In this document: positions 15,030 through 22,570 of the stretch, in pieces | Numbering within the stretch: the stretch's first letter is position 1 | Layout: each line of letters opens with the position of its first letter | Assembly (NCBI GenBank): GCA_029204225.1 | Contig: CM055102.1 | Location: forward strand, 24,273,390-24,337,389 | Length of the DNA stretch: 64,000 bases | Origin: Diphasiastrum complanatum | Lineage: Eukaryota > Streptophyta > Lycopodiopsida > Lycopodiales > Lycopodiaceae | Direction of reading: 5' to 3' | Program-made: the position numbers and the translations under genes | Notes under the pieces: generated by a model | Told to the model about the DNA's origin: nothing | The model's input: the letters and a program-made list of their open reading frames with translations, nothing else | Databases searched by the model: none

Positions 15030-15628
15030 TATCACAATGGTAGTAGACATAGGACTTCACAAACCTCTAAAAGAAAAGAATCAGTTCTATGTTTATGTGG
15101 ACAATATGAGTTGCTCCAAAATAGAGACATTCATTTTTGTGCACATCTCATGACAAACTAATTCTTTAGTGATCCAAATATCCACCGCTTATTATCTCAA
15201 AAATGAAGGTAAGGACTACCAAAAGCTCATCAATGTCTATGAGGTACCAAAGGTATATAAACCCAAAAGAGTACACCAAGTGTGATCTAACGAACAAGCA
15301 GGCTGAATAGCTTTGTCCTGCACATAATGCAAGTTTTTTGGTTTTATTTTGCATCCCAAGTATACATTACTCCGCACAATATCAAGGAATGGAAGTTCGC
15401 TCAAAAGAAAAAAATTCTAAAATACACCTAAAACTAACACTATGTGATGGAAGGGCTTATTCTTTTAGACCTTTTACCCACCCTAGAATCATTTACATGC
15501 TTGTTCAACCACTTTCATTATATATTTAAAATCCCAACCACTTTGTTTGAAACGTTTCATACGTTTCAAATGTTTCAAACATTTCATACATTTCAAACGT
15601 TTGAAAGTTTCATATTCAACCACAAACT

Positions 15629-15703
<75 letters not shown>

Positions 15704-16369
15704 GATTGATCCCTATCAGATTCCAACTCAAAGATAGGACAGTGGTAGCCCTATAATGACAAGAATATTAGGGTTTATATTTCAAGTTCCAAGTAAACTG
15801 CCGTGCTATTTCATCTTTTAAGCTTCACATTCACTGGTATAAATACTCGCCCACACCTTACTTCCTTTAGTCAAAAATGCCCACCGGAAATTCCTATTAA
15901 ACTCCAACTCGAGGTTAGGAAAGTGGTAGCCCTAAAATGACAAAAACACTAGGGTTCATAATCAAAGTTCCAGATAAACTGCCGTGTTCTTTCATCCTTT
16001 AAGCTTCACATCGACCATGGTCAATAGATGCCAATGCTGTGATAAGACTGAGCTGAAGCATAGAGCCCACAACTTAGTCCTGGACCAAAAAAAATACAAG
16101 CATTCAAAGATGCTAACTGTTCCAGGTGAACGAACGAGATAATCAATTCGCACAGCTTTCTGAAGGAAGCTAAAACAGTACATAGATTTTGATGTCAGTA
16201 AAAAAAAGAAAGAACAAACAGCCAATGCCTTCTTCCCAACCTTGGACGCAGCATCATCAGCTTTAGGGTCGGCATCGTCTGCACGCCCCTCCAAATCAGC
16301 AGCACCATCCATGTCCCCTTCAACCTCTTCCGGAATTTCACCCCCATAAACTTCATGCTCCTCCTCCAT
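1685..16369 (-). CDS. PABN: Nuclear poly(A)-binding protein (PABN/PABPN1-like), exons 1-3 of a partial gene
   Basis: PABPN1-type proteins bind poly(A) tails in the nucleus and help polyadenylation. Three exons are seen: 16241-16369, 5416-5518 and 1685-1755. They join in phase to 101 codons. Exon 1 starts [15 protein letters not shown], the acidic N-terminus typical of plant PABN. Exon 2 encodes the coiled coil ([20 protein letters not shown], ending EKEMSAVQ). Exon 3 gives [19 protein letters not shown] and then VFVGN, which is RNP2, the first strand of the RRM. All introns have GT/AG ends. Intron 1 is 10,722 bp and full of transposons; intron 2 is 3,660 bp. The remaining RRM and Arg-rich tail lie beyond position 1. 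Start choice: the first ATG of the conserved N-terminus; an in-frame ATG at about 16390 would add eight residues. The reading frame has no lesions, so the gene is probably live. Confidence 0.93.
1756..5415 (-). other. PABN intron 2
   Basis: 3,660 bp between donor GTGCTC (5415-5410) and acceptor CAG (1758-1756). The sequence is AT-rich. Apart from the hAT-type end remnant at 4849-4990, I see no gene or recognisable transposon. Confidence 0.75.
4849..4990. mobile_element. hAT-type terminal remnant (E family)
   Basis: GTTGCATTCAAAAGTGTTTG, then GCTGATTCAAAC and repeated TTTCAAAC/TTTCAGAC blocks, then GGCCCCCAAAAGTGG. The order of motifs is the same as at the left end of the hAT complex at 27552 (GGTTGCATTCAAATGCGTTT, GCTGATTCAAAC, then TTTTTTTTGGGCCC). 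It is probably a solo end or short non-autonomous copy. Confidence 0.55.
5416..5518 (-). CDS. PABN: PABN exon 2 (coiled coil)
   Basis: 103 bp. Acceptor TTTTCAG, then 34 codons ([13 protein letters not shown] to EKEMSAVQ) plus one base, then donor GTGCTC. This is the conserved coiled-coil segment of PABPN1 proteins, needed in the family for stimulating poly(A) polymerase. Confidence 0.93.
6331..8540 (+). pseudogene. Decayed Ty3/gypsy pol with chromodomain-like end
   Basis: Order from left to right is RT end ([17 protein letters not shown] at about 6379-6428; the catalytic FxDD is now FFDN), RNase H ([20 protein letters not shown] at 6735-6793 and the [16 protein letters not shown] region near 7000-7045), integrase remnants (7265-7900, including a zinc-binding region and SPTPTSS-like loss of the core), and a C-terminal end at 8170-8540 ([19 protein letters not shown], then NPNILASYQ). 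The last part resembles a chromodomain (consensus WKGYP..ATWEPE). Many stops and shifts are present. Both the gag side and the LTRs are unrecognisable. Confidence 0.72.
8541..9041. other. Sequence between gypsy remnant and hAT fragment
   Basis: About 500 bp without a coding signal. It may hold the 3' LTR of the gypsy remnant (a purine-rich GGGTTGGGAGG near 8821-8831), but no second LTR copy is present to confirm this. Confidence 0.3.
9261..9289. repeat. (GA)n microsatellite
   Basis: 29 bp of GA repeats ending 5 bp before the ATG of the hAT fragment at 9295. Confidence 0.95.
9295..10193 (+). pseudogene. hAT transposase N-terminal exons (BED zinc finger)
   Basis: Exon 1 (9295-9544) starts [14 protein letters not shown] and holds a BED-type finger, [20 protein letters not shown]. 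The likely donor is GTAAAC at 9545. Exon 2 (about 9715-10193) follows acceptor TTTGGTAG. It has a Pro/Ser-rich linker, a basic [11 protein letters not shown] patch resembling an AT-hook, and [20 protein letters not shown] leading to LEPLKKAWA, the start of the DUF659 region. The likely donor is GTACGT. The catalytic core and dimerisation domain are absent, so this is a 5' fragment. Confidence 0.72.
10238..10560 (-). pseudogene. Inverted Ty3/gypsy gag fragment
   Basis: On the minus strand the sequence encodes [14 protein letters not shown], then [16 protein letters not shown] and [13 protein letters not shown], in the style of the core of a Ty3 Gag (W.DF..AF...F.P). The rest of gag resumes at about 10597 on the plus strand. 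The two parts appear to be one gag whose N-terminal part has been inverted. No LTR is seen here. Confidence 0.5.
10574..10595. repeat. Poly-C tract
   Basis: 22 consecutive C, located exactly between the inverted gag piece and the forward gag piece. Length may be affected by sequencing or assembly. Confidence 0.95.
10597..14482 (+). pseudogene. Ty3/gypsy (chromovirus-type) gag-pol, broken
   Basis: Order: gag end ([27 protein letters not shown] after a frameshift), CCHC knuckle [14 protein letters not shown] near 10935, protease [15 protein letters not shown] near 11147, RT from about 11690 with VYLDDILI near 12151, RNase H ([17 protein letters not shown] near 12628), integrase with zinc region [13 protein letters not shown] (13230) and [12 protein letters not shown], then DDE residues in [18 protein letters not shown] and [13 protein letters not shown]. 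It ends in a chromodomain, [20 protein letters not shown], at about 14388-14447. Stops at 11208, 12042, 12178, 13309 and 14221 and several frameshifts break it. This order (integrase before chromodomain, after RNase H) is the gypsy order. Confidence 0.9.
14498..14509 (+). other. Polypurine tract of the 10.6-kb gypsy element
   Basis: AGAAAGAGGGAA directly precedes TGTTAGGGACC, the expected site for plus-strand priming. Confidence 0.6.
14510..15037 (+). repeat. Probable 3' LTR of the gypsy element
   Basis: It starts TGTTAGGGACC right after the purine tract. The most likely end is CTATCACA at 15037, after a long (CT)n tract. No 5' LTR survives on the left, so the right boundary is inferred from the TG...CA rule only. 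Confidence 0.45.
14957..15025. repeat. (CT)n microsatellite, 69 bp
   Basis: Uninterrupted CT repeats inside the probable LTR. Confidence 0.97.
15538..15625. mobile_element. hAT-type terminal remnant (E family)
   Basis: Repeated GTTTCAAA/GTTTGAAA/CATTTCATAC blocks in the style of the subterminal repeats of the hAT complex at 27.6-31.8 kb. It lies just before another (CT)n tract. Confidence 0.4.
15630..15700. repeat. (CT)n microsatellite, about 70 bp
   Basis: Uninterrupted CT repeats in PABN intron 1. Confidence 0.97.
15719..16010. repeat. Two-copy repeat, 181-bp offset
   Basis: CCAACTC, AGGA(C/A)AGTGGTAGCCCT, AACTGCCGTG and TTTAAGCTTCACAT occur in the same order near 15723-15833 and 15904-16010. 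This is a diverged local duplication about 230 bp inside intron 1 from PABN exon 1. Confidence 0.8.
16241..16369 (-). CDS. PABN: PABN exon 1 (coding part)
   Basis: 43 codons, [10 protein letters not shown] to DDAASK, strongly acidic. The exon ends AAG followed by donor GTTGGG, phase 0. The donor is not an ideal match but is placed by the join to exon 2. Confidence 0.9.
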
Positions 16370-16866
16370 CTTCCTTCCTTCCTTCCACACAGATACTACG
16401 AGATGGATCGATGCACGCCCAATCCTTCTTTTTCTGACAAATAAATAGAGAGATGGATCGAAAGGTAAACCAGCTAAACCTCGATACTGCTATTTTTATT
16501 TTCTCGATGAAGGATGAAGCCCCTTCTGCTATACCCAAAAACTGCTGCCAATTAGGAACATATTTAGGTATGTGTATGTATGTGTGTGTCTTTGGAACTG
16601 TGCATTAGGTTAATTTTTGGTTCTTCATATTTCTAAGAGTATAGTTTTAGGTCTTTTGACGTTTTGACCTTTGTTGGCAATAGAGTATTATGGTACGTTG
16701 TCGTTGTCGATAGCATATCTCGATAACTTATTGCGATGGTTTTGTAAGTTCTCGCTCCAAAACCTTACTATACTGCTATTTTTCCTCTCGAAACCCTATA
16801 AAACAAATCCACGCACGCTCTTTCTCTCTCCGTGGTCACACTCGTCTTTTTTCCATGACCTTTATA

Positions 16867-16911
<45 letters not shown>
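16370..16911 (-). promoter_or_regulatory. Probable PABN 5' leader and promoter region
   Basis: Sequence directly upstream of the PABN start on the minus strand. The leader just before the ATG is purine-rich (GGAAGGAAGGAAG). A 41-bp CT tract at 16871-16911, which reads (GA)n on the gene strand, lies about 500 bp upstream. I cannot place a TATA box or start site with confidence. Confidence 0.4.
16871..16911. repeat. (CT)n microsatellite upstream of PABN
   Basis: 41 bp of CT repeats about 500 bp upstream of the PABN start codon. Confidence 0.95.
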
Positions 16912-16912
<1 letters not shown>

Positions 16913-17325
16913 AGCGCGTTCCTCTCTCCTTTGCAATTTATACCTGGTTTCTTTCCATAAGTTTCAAAAAACAAGTGTTCTCTCTCTAGAAGCTTCCAAT
17001 AACACGTGTGCTGTCTCTAAATTTTCAAACCCACGTCAAATGCTTTTCAAATGCCCTTCAAGGACGTTCTAGGGCAAACATGGACCAATGGAAATCTGCA
17101 AATCCCATTCTCTAACTGGGGTGACATTCTCTCAAGCCCTCTTAGAGAAAAACTACATCCCCTAGATGCACTATCGAGCTCTACAGAATAATCCTTCTCC
17201 TAATGCATGACTACGCCTATCAAATTTGAACAAAACTATTGCAGCTATTGCCACGTTCAATTCTAACTAGTTCTAACTTTGAAATCATCTGAATTTGTTA
17301 AATTGATTTCGTAGAGACCAAATAT

Positions 17326-18036
17326 TGTTGTATCGAATACTATAGTATCGAATATAGCTACTGTATTGAAGTAAGTTCATACTAAACTATAAGAGCACGT
17401 AATCAGATTACAATAGAACAGAGTAGCATTCAATCATTCTAACATAATACTCAACGCAATAAAATTGTATAATCAATTTAGTAAGTAGCATGTATAAATC
17501 AGATTAATCGTGAGCACAAAACAATAGCAGATGCAACCGCGTACTCAAAATTATCTCTAAGTATATGATTGACTATGTTTGATGAACTTCTGCTAATAAG
17601 CAGTAGGCGTTTCTAGCAATGCCCTATATTAATCTCCAAGATCAATAACTTCTATTCATTGATTTAATCTTAACCTAGAAAATGATCAACTATTGGTACT
17701 AGTTATGAATGTTGTTTAGGCTAATCCAAATGATAGTTGAAGACAATTGTTTCATTGTAGATCGCAATTTGAGCTTAGCCAAATTGCGCTATTACTTATC
17801 TAGTTGAGCTTTTTGGAAATTACTTGATGATAGTTAGGGCAAGTCATTAGCTTTACAATGAGCGAAAAGACGTTCTATTAACATTCAATAGCTCGAACAC
17901 CTTCAATACTCTATCATTGTTGAACCCGACTATTAGCCATTCCTGTGTATTTCTACAAACTGTGTAAAAATGCGAGTAAAACTATAGACATTAAATGGAT
18001 GTATATTAAAGATAAATTACGAGGATAAATCCAACA
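17326..18036 (-). repeat. Probable Ty1/copia LTR
   Basis: Read on the minus strand, it begins TGTTGGATTTATCC at 18036, directly after a purine tract (AAGGGGGAG). A matching end, CGATACAACA, lies at 17326, giving TGTTG...CAACA termini and a length of 711 bp. The left boundary rests on this terminal symmetry only. Confidence 0.55.
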
Positions 18037-18310
18037 CTCCCCCTTAAATCTAAATCCACGAATGCCTTGACCTTCAAACTTAGTTCTACACATAATATTT
18101 CGTGTGCAACCAAGCTCAACACCTTCGTGAAAATATCAGTTGTCATGTCTCGCGTTCAATAGTATTCCAAGCTGATCTCTTTGTCCAAAACTTTGCTTCT
18201 GACATAGTGATACTTGATTTTAATGTGCTTACTCTTGGAATGAAACTTAAGATTGGCCGATAAAGCAATAGCACTTTGATTATCACAAAAGACAATTGTG
18301 GAGTTTACAT
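18037..18310 (-). pseudogene. Ty1/copia RNase H end
   Basis: The minus strand reads IVFCDNQSAIALSANLKFHS, then KHIKIKYHYVRSKV and TTDIFTKVLSL, the standard C-terminus of copia RNase H. It leads into a purine tract (18045-18037) and the LTR. Everything upstream of RNase H is missing. Confidence 0.8.
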
Positions 18311-18380
18311 ACACGATTCTCTTTGTCGTTGATTATACAACCTTCGAATTGTATCATGTAGATATCTTCTTTGATAGTTC

Positions 18381-20778
18381 TATTTAGATAAGTTGTCTAC
18401 ACATCCGTATGATGTATCTCCAGATTCACTGTATGATAGCTGATGTTTTTACTAAGGCGCTAAGCTTGGATGCACACAAAATTCTTTGTACAAAACGATA
18501 ATAGAATGCTTCACTACCGAACTGAAAGTCTCAGTATAGTCAATATTTCGGGATCTAGGAAAATCCTCATGCGAGAAGTCGAGTTTCCTTCGATCGATAC
18601 GTCTTTTTGCTTTGTGTTTGATCTTGAATATCCATTTGTAATCTACTACATTTCTGCTGGCAGGTAATTTGACAATAGTCCAAGTATGGTTTTTTTTATG
18701 AGAGATAAATATTCTCTATTGATGGGTTATCTCCATACAGCAAAGGAGCAGTGAAGATCAGCTTCAACAATGATTTGTCCATTTGTGTTTGTAACATCCT
18801 TCATGTTCCTCACTTGTCGAAGAACCTATTATCAGTCTCTAAGAAAATTGATGAGGGCTACACTGTTACTTTCTCATCTGAGCAGTGCACAATACTCGAG
18901 GAAGATACTCCTCTGACTACATGCACTAGAGTCGAAAATCTTTATGTACTCTCTAACTCAGTTGCATTAGCTAGTATCTCTAATGAAAATGTAAGCGACA
19001 ATGTTGTTCTGTGGCATAGTTGATTTGGACACGTGAATACAAGATCACTTTCTTATATGCGTTGTAATAATTTAGTTGATGGACTGAATTTTCCTTCTTC
19101 ATTAGATAGGAAATCTTTCTTTTGTGAATCATGCATCTATGGGAAGCACTCTAGAAGCAAGTTTCCAAAATCACATTCCATCAAAACAAAGCATGTATTG
19201 GATCTTGTACTTAGCGATATCGGTGGTCCAATGCCAACTCCGTCATAAGGAGATGCAATATATTTTATCACTTTCATAGATAATTATTTTAGATGGTCTA
19301 CAGTCATGTTCATTAAGCACAAATCTAAAGCCTTTGAATGCTTCAAGAGATTCAAGACAATGGCTGAGACACAAACGTCTACAAAAGTGAAGGCACTCCG
19401 AATTGATGGTGGCGGCAAATACATCTCCAACGAGATGTCCAACTACATGGCTAAACATGGTATTAGAAGAAAGTTCACCACTTCCTATTCACCTCAACTG
19501 AACGGATTGCAGAAAGGAAGAATCGAACTCTTTTCAACTCAACCAAATCCATGCTACATCAAGCACACCTACCTGCGAAGTTCTAAGCAAAAGCTACTGC
19601 CACAGCCTATTACGTGCATAACAGATTCAGCACCAAAGTCGTCAACAACAAGACTCCTCATGAAGTTTGGCATGGGCACAAGCCTAGTGTCAGCCATTTA
19701 AAAGTCTTTGGCTGTATATGTTTTGTTCACATTCATAAACAGCTTAGGAAGAAGCTGGATCATAGGACAAATAAATGTATTTTCATTGGCTATCCTAATG
19801 AACATAAAGCTTATAAAGTTTATGATCCATTCACCAATGTAGTATTTGTCTCTAGGGATGTAATACCTCAACAACATACATACTATGATTTCAAAGAGCC
19901 ATCGATAAACGATGCTATGTCATTTCATCCTATTTTACGTAGCATGGATTCTTCCAACGTTGATGTTCCTTCCAGAAGCCGAGCAGCCGACAATACCTGT
20001 CATCAGACCAAACCAAACTAGCTCGAGCAGATCTGGAAAAATTCAAGAAGAAGCATCATCGCATTCTGGTCAACCAAATGTCCGTAGATCATCACGAACT
20101 CGGACAGTTCCTGAGAGGTATGCACCTCAATCATTCTGGACTTCATCAGAAGAACCAGAGAGCCTAGCCGAAGCAATTAACTCCAAGGATGCTGTGAAGT
20201 GGCAAGAAGCTATGGAAAGCGAGTACAACTCACTTTTGACGAATCAGACCTGGACATTGGTCGACTTCCCCACTCACAAGAGAATTATCGACAACAAGTG
20301 GATCTTCAAGAAGAAGATCAACTTTGATGGTTCCATTGCCAAATGGAAAGCACGGCTGGTGGCTAAAGGATTCACTCAAGTCCAATGAGTGGATTATCAA
20401 GAAATTTTCAGCCCTGTCGTCAAGATGCAGTCAATCAGGACTCTGATTGCGTTAGCAGCCGCGGAAGACCTCGAAATACACCAAATGGATGTCAAGACAT
20501 CATTTCTCAATGACAATGTTGAAGAGGAACTATACACCTTCCAACCAGAAGGATTCGAAGTCAAAGGCCAAGAGCACAAAGTGAGCAAGCTGCACAAAGC
20601 AATCTACGGTCTGAAACAGACCGCAAGAGCATGGTTTTATAGAATCAACTCTTATCTCATTCAATTGGGATTTGCAAACAATTCAGCTGACTGTAATGTT
20701 TATTCGAAGCATATAGGCGCCAATTCAGCTCACATAGCTATTTACGTAGATGATGCATCATACATTTTTAAATTTTGA
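18381..20778 (+). pseudogene. Ty1/copia pol, broken and 3'-truncated
   Basis: A short RNase H tail (MIADVFTKALSLDAHK at about 18430) lies first, out of order. Then come the gag-pre-integrase region (NILHVPHLSKNLLSV near 18797; zinc residues in WHS-FGH and FCESCIYGKHSRSKF), the integrase core (VLSDIGGPMPTPS; ALRIDGGGKYISNEMSNY, with changes from the usual DxGGE), PxxxxxxF-type LKVFGCICFVHIHK, and RT (WQEAMESEYNSLLTNQTWTL, MDVKTSFLNDNVEEELY, GLKQTARAWF, AIYVDDASYIF). It stops right after the YVDD box, so the end of RT and RNase H are lost. Stops at 19021, 19246 and 20386 also break it. Confidence 0.88.
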
Positions 20779-21289
20779 GCTTCGTCACCATCTTTTGGAT
20801 TGTTGAGGCCATTGTTAGATTCTTGTTATAGCTAGAGCAAAGCAAACGTCCAGGACGGATCAGGTTCTCAATCCAGTTCAAGGTGAAGTTTCAAGTCTCG
20901 GATCGTCCCCCGGTACTGGTAGAATAACATTGATGAGAATAAGCGATTGATGCCTAAAGATTTTCAGCTTCTATCCAGATTAAGAGATAGATATTATGGT
21001 CTTCACAGGGGTGAGGCCTCTATGACTCGTCCACCTCCAAAGGATAGAACAAACATTTTCACACGGACGACTTGCAAGCAATCAAGACCAAAGCAATCCC
21101 AACACCCTGAGACATTCACGGGGAAGAAAATACATAGTAAAAGGGTAAAGAAAAAAAATACAAATGAAAATGAAACTCTTGAATCTGATAGCTCGACAAG
21201 TACCGATGCAGAAGAACACATTTTAGAAGAGGTTTTGCAAGGCTATCGATATTGTGTTTTCACTAATTTCTGATCATGATGTACCATAA
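20779..21289 (+). other. Unrecognised Lys-rich reading frame
   Basis: A 108-codon frame at 20947-21273 is basic (KKIHSKRVKKKN) and then acidic (SDSSTSTDAEEHILEE). It could be part of the reading frame at 21290. I do not recognise it. Confidence 0.25.
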
Positions 21290-22200
21290 ATGCCTGAGAA
21301 TACTATAAATAAATTGAATATTCTAGTACGTACTCCTTATGATCCTACTCAAAAAAAAATTGAATCCGATTATTGTAATGAATATGAAAAAAATATTAGT
21401 AAGAAGATTGATGGACTCAATGGTTACTTTTCTTTAACTATTCTTGAAAGTGATTATATATTACAATTTCATGATTTTGATTGTAAAGTTCTTAAGAAGA
21501 AAAGAGAAAATGTAACGGATGTCATAATTGATGGTGGGCTAGTGATACTACAATACACCATCAGTAAAGATTCAAAGAAAGAAGTTTTCATCGTCATTGG
21601 TCTTTTTGTAGAACAAAATCTCATGCACAACGATGAAGTGTTTATTCTTTTGAAGAGGATTATTCTACAATGAAATCCAACTGCAAAACTATTTGTGGTT
21701 CCTTATGCATCCAAGTAAGTATTATATTGAGCCTTATTTGTTGTACTGCTAGCTTTACTTTGGTAAGATATCAAAAAAGTGAGCAATAAAAAAATATTTG
21801 TTTTACAAGCTGCATTGGAGTTTAAATATAATCTCCATGACCACTATTGTTCATGGGGTGGTGAAACCTATATGCTTAAAAATGAATTCTTGTGAAAACA
21901 CTCACAAAATTTTGATAAACAACTTATGATTCTTGACTTTTGGCCAACTTCAGCCACATCTGTGGCCAAACCAAGAATAATATCAATCAAGGTATCAACA
22001 TTAGTGATGAATGTATTTAGAATTTTATTTAGATAGACCTTTTATGAAAATGATTTGATATTAATTTTTGATGAATAGACTCCCCAACAACAAGATGCAT
22101 TTAGTTGCTGGTGGTTTATACTCTATAATGCAAAGAGATTGTTTGAATGGTATTTTCAACAAGATACGTTTAATATCAAGCAAGTGAGCATCAGAAATCT
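21290..22200 (+). pseudogene. Possible decayed Ulp1/C48-like cysteine protease
   Basis: A 127-codon frame has DVIIDGGLVILQYTISKD and EVFIVIGLFVEQN, resembling the N-terminal part of Ulp1 catalytic domains (W..D..I...). About 400 bp downstream, QQQDAFSCWWFILYNAKRLF at about 22088-22147 resembles the Ulp1 active-site block (QxxxxxCGxF), though the usual Gly after Cys is Trp. The region in between has stops and no clear HW motif. Ulp1 domains are often carried by plant DNA transposons. The match is by eye and weak. Confidence 0.3.
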
Positions 22201-22570
22201 CCTTGTTTTTTACTTGATGTATTTTTCATTTCAAATGCGATTGTACTTCTCAACCCAATTTTGTGTATGTTTGCAGTTCTCGTTTTGTGTGTACACATCT
22301 AATGATGTGTGTAAATTTCCACAAAATATAATCAAACTCATCCTTACAAAGGCAATAAAATGTGATCCTAGAAATGATAAGGCTGATTTAGAAGCAAGGT
22401 TGAAATTAGGAGCCCTTTCTCCTAATGTCACTATTATGGATCACAACGATGTTGTATTTTATAATGAGATATCTACTGTTATAGAAGAGATCAAGTCGAA
22501 GGAGCATAGACCAAAGAAAGAGAGGAAGTCAACACAAGCCACAAGAAAAAGAATCCAACGGGTTTTATGA
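22139..22570 (+). other. Unrecognised reading frame
   Basis: 143 codons. The end is rich in charged residues (KSKEHRPKKERKSTQATRKR). In the middle is NIIKLILTKAIKCDPRNDKA. I do not recognise it. It overlaps the end of the possible Ulp1-like block in the same direction and may be its C-terminus. Confidence 0.25.

Larger units (their letters stand above)
5519..16240 (-). other. PABN intron 1, a 10.7-kb transposon-filled intron
   Basis: Bounded by donor GTTGGG (16240-16235) and acceptor CAG (5521-5519). It contains a decayed gypsy element, a hAT 5' fragment, a second gypsy element with an LTR, hAT-like ends, two long (CT)n tracts and a 181-bp duplication. 5519-6330, 8541-9041 and 15038-15537 hold nothing I can identify. 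Confidence 0.85.

Noticed and set aside
15444-15737. Leu-Ser or Arg-Glu repeat proteins over CT tracts (also at 14884 and 16671)
   Set aside because: Products of microsatellite translation; no coding signal outside the repeats.
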